From Rostrohypoxylon terebratum (Eukaryota > Ascomycota > Sordariomycetes > Xylariales > Hypoxylaceae), in contig MU385862.1 of assembly GCA_022497145.1 (NCBI GenBank), positions 248,001 to 312,000 of the forward strand: a stretch of 64,000 nt of DNA, in the 5' to 3' direction. Positions 33,198-45,669 of the stretch are shown here, in pieces. Every line of letters begins with the position of its first letter. The stretch's first letter is position 1. The notes under the pieces were generated by a model. That model saw only the letters and a list, made by a program, of their open reading frames with translations, was not told the origin of the DNA and made no database searches. A program made the position numbers and the translations under genes.

Positions 33198-34137
33198 ACA
33201 TGCGTTGGTACGTCGTAAGGATCAGGTCGGGTCACATATCAAGTCGAGAAAGTAGTTGTGTAAGGTTTTTAAGAGCTTGGGTTTTATGGACTTCAGAAGT
33301 GAGACAGTATACCAACATATTCAACGAGATCAGAGACAACTAGCTCTTATGGCATATTGCTATTCTTACCTTACCTTTACTTAGTAGGTGCGGTTTCCAA
33401 CGCGTATCGCGGCATTTTTAATTCAAGTGGGCGTGAAATATGAACGGCGTTATCAGGCAACCAGTTCAGTGGCATTTGGCATTCGATAGATACCCTCACG
33501 AAGCAAGCTTTGGAGGTTCCACGGGCGCTTGTTTGTTGTTGTTCTTTGTCTCGCGTTGTCCTTTCGATCAAGGGGAGGGATGGAGAGAGCACCTTTCAAT
33601 CTTCTATTTTTTTAAACTTCAATTGCTTTCGCTTTTTTTTCTTTTACGGCCATCGCCGAGGATCTATCTAATGTAGCTAGCGTACCAGAATGAAGTTATC
33701 GAGTACATATGTAAACACGAAATGACGACTGATGATGAAAATAATGTATGTATGTATGACATTGTATGTATGTACGTATCTGTGCTGGGCTCGTACAACC
33801 TGAGGCTAAGCCTGGATGCTGAGCCTGGATGCTGAGCCAAGCGATGCTGTCATGGTCACGCATGTCTTTCATCCACGAGACCTACTTCAGATGCAAGTAC
33901 AATCCGACGTACGTGACGTGACGTGAGGCGACACAGGGCCGGGATAATCGAGTATAAAATGGGGAAACACGAGCTGTGTTGTACCTGCGCTCGAACGCGA
34001 ATGGCTCTCCGTCCGCATTTGTTGCCACTGCTCTGGGAAGGCTGCTCTACAGCGCCGTATGCCTCCATCCTATCCCATCCCATCCGGATCGTATCGCAGT
34101 CGACTACTCACGTATCTCGATCGGGAACGTGATCGAC

Positions 34138-34163
34138 GGGGGGGGGGGGGGGGGGGGGGGGGG
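34138..34163 (+). repeat. G homopolymer, 26 nt
   Basis: An uninterrupted run of 26 G, about 90 nt left of the assembly gap and complementary to the C run on its right. Such a run is hard to sequence, so the length may be wrong. Confidence 0.9.
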
Positions 34164-34253
34164 CGGTAGGAACAAGTAATAAAAATAGAGGGTGGGGGGT
34201 CAAACGACACACGGGGGTGGGTGGTAGTGTATAAGTGAAGCGATTACAAATAT

Positions 34254-34263
34254 NNNNNNNNNN
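34254..34263. other. Assembly gap (10 N)
   Basis: Ten N characters stand directly before a 58-nt C-rich run. A fixed round number suggests a placeholder of unknown true size where reads broke at the homopolymer. Confidence 0.98.
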
Positions 34264-34264
34264 T

Positions 34265-34273
34265 CCCCCCCCG

Positions 34274-34322
<49 letters not shown>
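34265..34322 (+). repeat. C homopolymer, 58 nt with one G
   Basis: Nearly pure C from 34265 to 34322, with a single G at 34273. It lies immediately right of the gap and could pair with the G run at 34138-34163. Confidence 0.9.
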
Positions 34323-34324
<2 letters not shown>

Positions 34325-34807
34325 GCACATGTAGCAATATATTATACGGTGGCACTGTCGCGTTCAACCTACGCTCGTTGGTCGTGCTTAGTTTGCCTCG
34401 CAAGCTTTTCTCTAAATGAAGCTGACGGAGCGCCTTCGTACTACGAATAGATAGATAGATAGGCATTATAGGTAATCCCCCTCCCCCCAGAGAACCTCTT
34501 CTTGCACCTATCTCGCATTGTACTGTTACATAATAGATAGCCGCTATAAACGACGATCGGAACGTCAATACTAATTAATTTTGTGTGATGATAAGCGACC
34601 GTCTAAGCCCTCGCTCGATACTTACCATGTCCGCCTTAGCATGTGGGCGAGAATAGTGAAAAAAAAGAAGATTTGGAAAATTAATAAAACTTGGAATAAG
34701 AGAGGCAAAAAAAACCTTACATGCAGATATGTTCCAACTTTTAAAGAAATAAGCATTTATTTCCGCTCTAAGGCTCTCTCAAGCGGCGAAGCATTCCGTT
34801 GTCGGCC

Positions 34808-34825
34808 GGGGGGGGGGGGGGGGGG
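34808..34825 (+). repeat. G homopolymer, 18 nt
   Basis: A third G/C homopolymer in the same kilobase, after GTCGGCC. Confidence 0.9.
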
Positions 34826-35718
34826 TTATAATTGTCTGGCGGCTTGCTGGCTCCGACCGAGTTGGGCAAGGAAAAGAAAGGGAAAAAAAGGGCATCACAT
34901 GAACGTCCGGTTACTTTGGGGGTAGTGGTGGTGGTGATGGTAGTGGTGGTGGGAGGGTTGATCGTCGAAGATCATCCCCCCTCGATAATAAAAAAATAAA
35001 AATAAAAAAAAGTTGCGAGCGCGCAGCAAAGCAAACTCTGGGAACTTGGCCCGTTGGTGATCTCGACCCCGGAATTCCCACCCAAGGAGATGACGTCTAG
35101 GGTTAATTCGCCCCCCTTCCCCTCCCTCGCCGTTCCTAACCCCAAGATTCGGGCGTCTAGGTTTACGAGGGCACGTTCGGATTAGGTACCTAACGCTTCC
35201 TAGGTAATCTACAACGCAAGGCATTTTGCAGATTTTTTGGGGGGTAAGGTAACTGTAAGCAGTAGCAGTAGTAGAAAAGGGGGGGTTCGCAAGCCGATCT
35301 TCTCAGCCTGAAACACTGAGATTTTGACAGTTCAGATGAGGATTGGGGCAAGCTCATATGCTGTAATCATTTCCAGATTCCCAGATCGACACGCAATAGA
35401 AAAATTCCCATCTCGGCATTCTCCATTTGTAAAAGGGCATGTACCGACTCCCGTAGTAGGTATATAAATATGAAACGTACATGTGAAAGTAATACATAAG
35501 TCGCATTTTGATAAATCCGGGTTAAGACGTTACCTAGATTTTTGGTAGGTAGATTGGATATATCTTACTTCGTAATACTGAACGATTCCGCTCCGGGCGG
35601 AAAAGCCGCTCCAAAAAGGCGGAGGTGGTGGTGGGATTCGTCGTCGTCAGGCTTTATCGCCAGCCACAATGTCGGGCATACCTACTACTACGTACACGGC
35701 AATGGAGTTGTGGTGGTC

Positions 35719-35748
35719 CTGGTTCTGGCTCTGGTTCTGGTTCTGGTG
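35719..35748 (+). repeat. CTGGTT repeat, 5 units
   Basis: Units CTGGTT, CTGGCT, CTGGTT, CTGGTT, CTGGTG in tandem. It creates spurious hydrophobic or Gly-Ser open frames. Confidence 0.85.
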
Positions 35749-37097
35749 TTGGCGTGCACAAAACGATTTGGCCGGAGAGCAGCCTTCTCGCGTGTCGGTG
35801 GAGCCTTGCGTTCTGGCGGTGTCGAGTGCTTCGATGACCTGGCCCCTGATAGGATAGTCCTAGAAGTATGCTTAATTCAGGCTAACTGGAACGGCGTGAT
35901 TCGTCGATGGACCTAAGGGTCCGCGGCACGGCTTGATAGACCAGAGACTCAGAGAGATCTACCGTGGTATATGCTTAGTTGGATATGGACTTGCAAATTT
36001 TGATCCTTCATTTTCTTAGATCGAAAGACGTCCGGAGCACTAAAACAGACTGACCAGACTGACTAGACGGACCAGGCTGAAAAACGTCTGGACCCGATTA
36101 GATTTCTTTTCCCCTTCGCTACTAGGTACGGAGGATCGATGGCTCGCGATGGCTTGCGATGGCTTGCGATGGGCGAGTTCCACGATGCGAAACGCTAGCG
36201 CGCGCAGCTCTCACCTCAATTCTTCGCCTGTCCGCGTGAGTTCGGGTCCTGGCCTGGCTTACCTGGTCCAATGTCCAATGTCCAATGTAACGATGCCTCT
36301 GGGACGAGACGCTAGGGTTGTCCAGAGGTGACCTATTGCCCGACGAGGGGCATTCGGGATGATTTAATCATGAGGTGCCGACCGGTGTAAAATGAAGTAC
36401 GAAGTATTAGACTGTAGTAGAAATGAGGAACAACCTTGAACCTTATAGGTACCTATCAGTAGAAATAATTAATTATTAGTAGGTAGATTAGCGATTAGTA
36501 GATTAGTACGTATTAGATTACATAGTAGTAGATTAGTACCTAGACTAGGTACTGTACTACCTAGTAGACCACCTGACCACTTACATATAATATCTTAACG
36601 GTGAAACGTCTGAACTGCCCCTCTGTGGAGTTTGACATACGACAAGAAGGAGGGACTTACAGTTGTCTAAAAGGTCTAACAGACTGAAAGGACCCTGTAC
36701 TTGTCTTCGTTGGAGCGATTCTGTGTGGCAACGGAGTGATGATGCCGTCGTCGTCCAGGTCGTCTAGGCTCGCTAGGTTAGGTATTCCACTTACAGAGTA
36801 AAGACGGGTAGACGGGTGATAGGATGCAATAATCCCTACCTAGGTACCTTATTCGCTTGCTGAAATCCCTGAAATCCCTGGAAACCCTGGACTTTCTGGA
36901 CTTTCGGTGCTTAGCGTAGCTAGCCCTATGAATCCGGACCAATTCGCGATCGCTTCGTGAGCCGATCATCCGGAATACTGTCTGTGGTGTCTGTACAGTA
37001 CGGAGCTTTTCCAGCTACGTACGTACTTTGCTTTTCCAGCTTTGCCATATTTTGCTCGGCTTTTGAGCAAGGACAATTTATTATCTAGGACCTAGGT

Positions 37098-37150
37098 GGC
37101 ATGGCAGCATGGCAGCATGGGCACACATGGGGAGCATGGGGAGCATGGGG
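37098..37150 (+). repeat. GCATGG-type minisatellite
   Basis: Repeated AGCATGG units (GGCAGCATGG twice, then GGGGAGCATGG twice) in intergenic DNA. Confidence 0.75.
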
Positions 37151-40100
37151 CAACAAATAGTACGGGAAGAAGGCCACTGGGCGCTGAGCAACAGGACCCT
37201 GGCAGCCTGGGTACGTAAAACCTTGAACCCTAGGGACATTCCTTGTTGGGATCCGGCTGGGTGCACATGCAGATTCGCAGATGCTGTGACGTCACCCGGC
37301 ATATAATGGGGGGAAGATAAGTGCCTACCTAGCGCCCTGGCGCCCCTGCAACGACCCTGTATCTACACTCCAATGTCCATAGCACCCTAGGGCCTAGAGC
37401 CTGCGCAGCCTGTAGCGACCCTTCGATAGGGGCTTCCATCGCAATTGGAAGCCGGTTCTCAAGAGGTTGTCTGACAAGAACTAGAACAAAGTGTAACAAG
37501 AAATATATCGCGATGAAACATCTCGCAGAGTTTACTCACGATAATGAGTCGCAAATCAGAGCAATGAATATCATACTGCTCCCAGTGATCCTAGTGTTCC
37601 TGTCGATCAAACACCCAAGATAAGACGGCCAGGCTGCCCGGACAGAATAAGAAAAGCCGAATCAATTTTAAAAACAATTGCCTACCTGGCTAGCTGAAAA
37701 AAGGAGCCTGGTCTGAGAGTGAGAGTTTTTGCCACTTTGGAATAAGACGTATTAGCGTAGCCGCTCAGGTATCACGTATTGTACCTAGGTACCGAGAATT
37801 CAGGGTACGGACCTGAGTGCTGCGTAGTACATAGTACAGGTAGGCAGATAGACCGGCTTGTGAGATCCTACGAGAATGCAAATCTGGAGAAGGCTGCTTT
37901 TCTTCCACGGAAGAAACGCACGAATAAGATGCGATTTCGAAATCCAGTCAAATGGAGAGGGGCATGGTCGCAAATGTGACAAGCAGGAGGCCGCAATCTT
38001 TTTGGCCCTTTTGGCCCCTTTGGCCCTTCTGCTACGTGCGAAAGTACACGTACCAGGTGTAGTGGAGATCCGGCATGTTTGGCGAACAGGGTTTGGGACC
38101 AATTGACGATGATGTCGACTATGCGCTTGTATGGGACGAGATGGGATGGTACTATGTAAGACAAAGCGGAACAACGATTCTTGACTCTTTGGTATCCATG
38201 GTATGCTAAAGTTGGAAATCTCGCTGCGTTTATCTTGTGTATCCCAAAGGGTATGGGATGGGATACCTATACTACCACCCTGCTTAGTACCTCAAACATC
38301 TGGAGGTGCAAAACTATGCAGGCAAGGCAGGTAGTAGCAGGTCATACCCAGAACATCTAGCCCGCTGCTTGGGAAATATGCGCGGCTTGCGGTCCAGACC
38401 GGTTGGAGAACACAAAATTGCTCGAATCCGAGTGGTTCGTGGCTGTGATCGCGCCTACAATCAACGGCGAGAGTGAGCAAGGCTTAAATCTTGAGTCAGT
38501 AATCTTGAGGTTCGAGAGTGTCCAGGTGAGCCCATGGTCCATGCGTGCGATAAAGAATTCCAGACCTCCAGGGCTGCAAATGACAGCTCTGCAAGTGCAC
38601 CGAAGGAGGGAAAATCAAGAATGTGACAATGAAATCAAAGATCTTAAGATAAGTTAATATTACCACATGACGTCAGTTTAGATGTTTAGTCCTAAGTATG
38701 TATGTGAAGATGGAAAGATCCATGGATGTTTAGAAAGCTTGGAAGGCCCGACGTCTACATAGTAACGTCCAAAAAAGCCAAAGCCAAAGCCAAATAAAAT
38801 CAGGGTAGCAGCTTAGCGTAACTGGTCGGGTCAAAGTGTGTTAATAACTTAAAATACGGCATATGAAGTATTAGCCCAGTCTATCCGTTACTTATTTCCC
38901 ATAAGCGGCGGCTGAAATGCTCAAATACGAGGATACCTACATGGTACGAAGTACTTCATCATTTTCGACCTGAGCGTACCTGAGCTTACGCACATTGCCA
39001 GGTGTAATTTGAACATGATATGGATACATTTTCTACCTTTTACACCTTTTGCACTCGAATAAGTAGTCCTGGTCTCGCAAGCTTGTGTCTAGGCGACTCT
39101 CTACGACCTACTGTGCAGTAGTAAACCCATCTGGGTGGAACGTTCAACTATCGGCCGCCAACTTACGTAGTACAAGCTTTGACCCTGTTAGATTACTCCA
39201 AGTCTCGTGGGTGCCCTGGAGGTTAATTGCTGCTAACCTCCCTTAGTAAAATGTTAGCTAAGTGTTAGCTACTGGATCGCAATAGCGTTACCCCCCACAA
39301 TGGAAACATTCTAGTGTATGTAGAGCAGCGAGCTAGAGGGTAGAGACCTTGCGCCTACTCCGAAGATGGGAATTGGATTTCATTGCAAGCCGGTATTAGG
39401 TACATGAAGTACTTGAAATAGCCATGCCTTCTACAGTTGGAAGTGCTAGGAGCCTAGGACAAGGCCGATCACATCTTAGGTAGATATTATGGACATTGGA
39501 CGTCTAGGTTAGGTAGATGTAGCGCTTGCCAAACGGTTTTATATACATAGTAGTAATACCACATGACAGACTCAGAAATACTTGGTCAGGAGTCTAGATG
39601 CCATTGACAACCTTTCGCGCCTCATTAAATTGCACATGTGGAGGTAATTAATACCCGCCGTTCTACGAAGTAAAGAGTGAAGAAAAGCCTTGGACTTGTC
39701 TACCGAGTCGATATCCGTGCGTGCGTGTGCCTTTCCCCCTACCTTAGATCCGACAAGGTGCCCCATCATCCTCGTCTACGCAGTACACCTTGGAAATGAT
39801 TCTTACATATGTGTACGCCTAGAAATAGAAGAGTTGCGGTTGTGGTATACGGTACATATGATTTTATTATATTACATAGTAGTAGAGATCATGAAAAAAG
39901 GCGCTTAACTATTGAAAGTTCTGTTAGCGCAATAGGTTACCTAATTTACAACTGATAGCATTTAGTAGGTATTGTGCCTAGAAAGGTACCTAAGGTAACC
40001 TTGGAGGTAAAAGTTAGAACACTAGATAGTAGATACCTAGTACTAGGTAGAAAGAATACCTGCTCGAGTAAACATCGGGACCCTCCCGCCAACATTTTTT

Positions 40101-41533
40101 TTTCTTGTATCTATATTTGGAGACTTGGAATGAGAAGAGTGGGTTAACAAAGACACATATTCCTAACGACACAAGAGGAGAAAAAAACGAGGTAAAAGGA
40201 ATATCTCGTCATCTCCGAACCGTTGGCGTCTGAATCTAGGTTATCTGTGACTTTAGAATAACATTAGAACATTGAATATACCTACATAGTAGCATACCTA
40301 AGAGCTCGGAATACATCCAAAGCTTACAAAAGTTGTCCTGATGATTCCAATGTTCCTTGTCAAGACTCAAGAATGGCTGGACTGTTTCACCCCGGCTATT
40401 TCCTTTCCTTCCCTCTCAAGCCGTAAGTTAATAAGTAAGTACCAGGTAATATGTACCGGCCAGTCACGACTCACCAGTCACTGGTCAGTAAAGTACGAAG
40501 GTGGCTAACAGGTAGCGCGGTCCCTAGGCAGTATTTGGTCAGTATTTGGACCTCTCATCCTTCAGCAATCCAGCAATCCCCCGACCCATACTTGCCCATC
40601 TTGCCCGTCTTGCCCGTAGACCCAGGTTCGTCCCCGCCTAATTTTCGCTTTCCCTTATTGCTTCGCTTTCCATGTCAGGGTTCTCATTGGAAAGATTGAG
40701 AAGTTAAGAAGGTCCACCCGCTCATTTAGGTTAACCTAGTGGTCCTTGACATACATCCATTAGCGTTTGATAGCACGGCAGTATTGTACATAGTACAATA
40801 CATCAGTACCGGTACACACACATACTAATACTACCTAGTACATAGTACCTACCTAGTAAAGGCTATCTAAGGTACATGTTCATGTATACCTACATACATA
40901 GTATATCATATATATTGTATCCTTGTACCTGGTATTTCGGTACATGTGTACATTCTGTACGCTGTACATTGTACGTACTACAGCGTACATCCCATACCTC
41001 TTACACCTCCTCTCCCAAGCCCGAGCCCTCGTCTCTCCACCCGCTCGCTTTCAAGCAGGGTCTCTCCTTATTGAATCGACAAGAGAAGAGAGAGGTCTCT
41101 TTCCTCTCAAGATCTGAACCCATCTCATCCTAATCATCACACAACAAAATCGTCTTATTCGACGACGGCGAAGACGAATATCGTCAGACTTGTATGAGTT
41201 GAGCGTTTCTTGTTGCTTGTAATTATATATTCCCTATTTCGAACATTGCTGTTAATAATCCGACCCTCGAAATACTTGTACCAAACCGCTCCCTTCCCCC
41301 CCGACCGCCGTTGAGGTGGATTCGCCGCGACAATCCGCGATATCGATTTTCGTGCCTCCCTCTCCTCCTCATTTTGATCTTGTTGTATCATTAGCATCGG
41401 CATCGCCTTGCTCCATGCGTTCGTCTTAAGCCTATCCAGCGCCTAACGAACGCTGGCCCGCCCGTTTATCATCCTATCATAAATCATCAACCGTCACTCT
41501 CAACCCGATTTTGACCCCCCGATAACCGTAGTC

Positions 41534-44500
41534 ATGAGAGTGATGGCAGACGAGGAGACTTTGGTGGCTACAGCAGCCATCATTAGATCTCTGGCCGTCT
41601 CGCCGAAAGACTCGGCATACGCTTCTGTCCCTATTGGCACTAATTCAGGGATCAAGCTGCCTGGTCGCGAAAGCCATGCCAAGGAATCTGTTGAGCGTGA
41701 GCTGTCAGCCCTCGTAGTTAGGATTCAGCAACTTGAGGCCAGAGCCAACCTCGGCAATGGCGCAACCTTTCCTGATACACCTAACGAGACGGCCGAATCT
41801 TTATTTGGTGAGGAGTCTCCTAATTCTCTAAAATCATCAACGCGATCTCGGCATCCTGTACTCCCTCCTTCCCGAAATGGTTCTGCCGAAGAACGGCCAA
41901 TTAAGGTCCTCCCGCTCACTAATGAAGACCTCGAAGGACTTCATGAACACGTCATAGATCAATCCAAGATACTCGATAATCAACGACAGGAATTGACGAA
42001 TGTTAACGCTCAACTCATGGAGCAAAAACAACTACAAGAGAAAGCCCTCGAACTGATGGAAAAGGAACGAGTCGCCGCCCTGGAACGAGAACTATGGAAA
42101 CACCAGAAAGCCAACGAAGCCTTCCAGAAGGCACTACGCGAGATTGGTGCGATCGTTAGTGCCGTTGCCCGAGGTGACCTTACGATGAAGGTTCGGATGA
42201 ATACGGTAGAAATGGATCCAGAAATTACGACTTTCAAACGAACTATCAACACTATGATGGACCAGCTTCAGGTTTTCGCTAGCGAGGTTTCCCGTGTCGC
42301 GCGTGAAGTCGGTACCGACGGTATACTAGGTGGCCAAGCCATGATCGAAGGTGTAGACGGAACGTGGAAAGAACTCACAGACAATGGTAGAGTACTGCGT
42401 AAACTCGAATATTGGGGGTTTCTAACACTTTCTAGTCAACGTAATGGCTCAAAATCTCACCGACCAAGGTTCGTTTACGGAATTTTTCATATATATACAC
42501 ATAAACTATTGCTAATGAGTTACAGTGCGAGAAATTGCATCCGTAACAACTGCTGTCGCCCATGGAGACCTCACTAAGAAAATTGAAAGACCGGCCAATG
42601 GCGAAATTCTTCAACTTCAACAGACCATCAACACTATGGTTGAACAACTGCGTACATTTGCTTCCGAGGTCAGTCGAGTCGCCCGAGATGTAGGTACCGA
42701 AGGTATATTAGGAGGTCAAGCAGACGTAATGGGTGTGCAAGGTATATGGAATGAACTAACGGTAAACGTGAACGCCATGGCGAATAATCTCACCACTCAA
42801 GTGCGCGACATCGCAAAGGTTACAACTGCTGTCGCCAAGGGAGATCTCACTCAAAAGATCCAGGCCGAATGTAGGGGAGAGATTTTCGAACTAAAGTCGA
42901 CCATCAACTCTATGGTTGAGCAGTTGTCACAGTTCGCGCGGGAAGTTAGCAAGATCGCCAGGGAAGTCGGAACTGAAGGTCGCTTGGGTGGCCAAGCTAC
43001 TGTGAATGACGTCGAGGGCACTTGGCGTGATCTCACCGACAACGTGAACGGCATGGCCATGAACTTGACAACGCAAGTACGGGAGATCTCCAAGGTTACC
43101 ACTGCTGTAGCAGCTGGCGACCTATCCCAGAAAATCACCGTTGAGGTCAAGGGTGAGATGCTTAGACTCAAGCTCACAATAAACTCTATGGTGGACCGCC
43201 TCGGTAAATTCGCTTTCGAAGTCAGCAAAGTCGCTAGGGAGGTCGGAACCGATGGAACCTTAGGCGGCCAAGCTCGAGTAGACGATGTGGAAGGAAAATG
43301 GAAAGACCTGACCGAAAATGTCAACACCATGGCCTTGAACCTTACTTCCCAAGTGCGAGGTATATCGACTGTCACTCAGGCCATCGCTGATGGTGACATG
43401 AGCCAGAAGATCGACGTACAGGCGAAGGGCGAGATACTCGTTCTGAAGGAAACTATCAATAACATGGTTGACCGTTTGTCTGTATTCTGTAACGAAGTGC
43501 AGCGTGTAGCAAAGGATGTCGGTGTCGACGGTAAGATGGGAGGCCAAGCAGATGTTGGAGGTCTCAAGGGACGATGGAAGGAAATTACAGCTGACGTCAA
43601 CACGATGGCAACAAACTTGGTGAGTTTTCCCCCTGTGTCTGTCTGTACGAGATGTCACGTGAAGCTAATAGTACTTTTTCAAAGACTACTCAGGTGCGAG
43701 CTTTCGGTGATATAACTAACGCTGCTACCGATGGAAACTTCACCAAGTTGGTCGATGTGGAAGCTTCCGGCGAGATGGACGAGCTCAAACGCAAGATCAA
43801 CCAGATGGTGTACAACTTGCGAGACAGTATTCAAAGGAATACGCAGGCGAGGGAAGCGGCCGAACAAGCAAACAAGACTAAATCCGAGTTCTTAGCCAAT
43901 ATGTCTCACGAGATCCGAACGCCAATGAACGGTATCATTGGAATGACCCAGCTTACTCTTGACACCGACCTCACGCAATATCAAAGGGAGATGCTGAACA
44001 TTGTGAATAACTTGGCCAACAGTCTGTTGACTATTATCGACGACATATTGGATTTATCGAAGATCGAGGCTCGAAGAATGGTGATAGAAGAAATCCCGTA
44101 TACTCTGCGGGGTACCGTCTTCAACGCTTTGAAGACGCTAGCTGTCAAGGCGAATGAGAAGTTCCTAGACCTCACCTACCGGGTTGACAGCTCCGTACCT
44201 GATTATGTGGTGGGCGATTCCTTCCGTTTGCGGCAGATTATCCTCAATCTTGTAGGCAATGCCATCAAGTTTACGGAGCACGGCGAGGTAAGCTTGACGA
44301 TTCGAAAAGCCGAGGGCGTCCCACCTAAGGATCCGCGGGAATACGCCATCGAGTTCGTCGTTTCAGACACGGGCATAGGAATACCGCCCGATAAACTCGA
44401 CTTGATTTTCGACACATTCCAACAAGCCGATGGGTCAATGACTCGTAAGTTTGGTGGTACCGGTCTAGGTCTTTCGATCTCAAAGAGGTTGGTCAACCTA

Positions 44501-45669
44501 ATGGGCGGTGATGTCTGGGTCAAGAGTGAGTTCGGTAAGGGTAGTTCGTTCTACTTCACATGCGTAGTGAAGCTTGCAGATGGCGAGGTTGCATCTATCG
44601 AGAAGCAATTGAAGCCGTACAAGGGGCACCAAGTCCTGTTTATTGACAAGGGACGTACCCAATACGGTAGAGAGATTGTCACCATGCTGCAGAGGCTTGG
44701 CTTGGTACCAGTCGTCGTCAATACCGAAGGAAACCTCGATATCCCCGGCTCTGACGACCCGCCATACGACGTCATTATTGTCGAATCTATCGACACCGCC
44801 CGCAAGCTAAGAGCTATCGAAGACTTCAAGTATCTGCCCATTGTCCTTCTGGCTCCGGTAGTACATATCAACTTGAAGTCTTGCTTGGATCTAGGCATCA
44901 CATCTTACATGACTACTCCCTGCAAGCCAATTGACTTGGGCAACGGAATGGTCCCCGCTCTGGAAAACCGCGCCACCCCGTCACTAGCTGACAACACGAA
45001 ATCATTCGAAATCCTCCTCGCCGAAGATAACCGAGTTAACCAGCGACTCGCCGTGAAGATCCTTGAGAAATATCATCACGCAGTTACCGTCGTCGGAAAC
45101 GGTTTAGAAGCTGTGGAGGCTATCAAGAAGAAGAAGTTTGACGTCATCCTCATGGACGTGCAGATGCCGATAATGGTTTGGCCCCCATCGGATGACCCTT
45201 AGCTATATTACAGCCTGCTAACTACAAACAGGGAGGCTTTGAGGCTACTAATAAGATACGCGAGTACGAGCGAAGTCTTGGAGCACACCGAACACCGATC
45301 ATCGCACTTACGGCGCACGCTATGATGGGAGATCGGGAGAGGTGTATCCAGGCTCAGATGGACGAATACTTATCGAAACCCCTACAGCAAAACCACTTGA
45401 TCCAGACGATATTAAAATGCGCAACTCTTGGTGGCGCGCTCCTTGAGAAGAACCGAGAACGAGAGTTAGCTCGTCAGGCTGAGCAGAAGAACAGCGGCAA
45501 ACAGAATGGGCAGAACCACATGAGGCCTAGCCTGGAGGGTCGTTCGATAACGTCGAACGAACCCCTGATGGGAACCATGGATAGCCCATCTATTGTCTCG
45601 ACGAATCAAGACGATCCGTTGCATAGGGCACGTTCAACCCTCTCTGAACCCTGCGTTCACAATGACTAA
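41534..45669 (+). CDS. os-1: Group III hybrid histidine kinase, HAMP-repeat osmosensor (Os-1/Nik1)
   Basis: Five exons: 41534-42386, 42436-42468 (33 nt micro-exon), 42526-43619, 43685-45175, 45232-45669, with introns of 49-65 nt; all phases fit a 1302-aa protein, the usual family length. After a coiled region come tandem HAMP units of about 92 residues, each with GDLT or similar and a GxLGGQA block (ILGGQA twice, RLGGQA, TLGGQA, KMGGQA), plus a sixth partial HAMP. Then the H-box FLANMSHEIRTPMNGIIGM, N-box NLVGNAIKFTE, G-boxes DTGIGIPPD and GGTGLGLSISK, and a receiver domain (LLAEDNRVNQ, phospho-Asp in LMDVQMP, TAHAMMG, SKPL). No membrane segment is present, so it is cytosolic. This kinase feeds the Hog1 MAP kinase phosphorelay and is the known target pathway of dicarboximide and phenylpyrrole fungicides. 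ATG at 41543 is an alternative start. No disrupting change is seen. Confidence 0.97.

Larger units (their letters stand above)
33198..41533. other. Long gene-poor region, 8.3 kb, upstream of os-1
   Basis: No convincing coding exon was found on either strand. The frame at 35542-35916 includes a Val/Leu run created by a CTGGTT repeat, and the others lack any family resemblance. It holds the assembly gap, three G or C homopolymers, several minisatellites and the densest set of CCTAGGTA/GGTACCTA motifs (36447-36570, 39960-40060, 40800-40880). The last 500 nt before 41534 is pyrimidine-rich (for example 41000-41060), a likely promoter or long leader of the histidine kinase gene. Confidence 0.5.

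Noticed and set aside
35542..35916. Open frame with a hydrophobic Val/Leu segment
   Set aside because: The hydrophobic run is a translation of the CTGGTT tandem repeat; there are no splice sites or family similarity.
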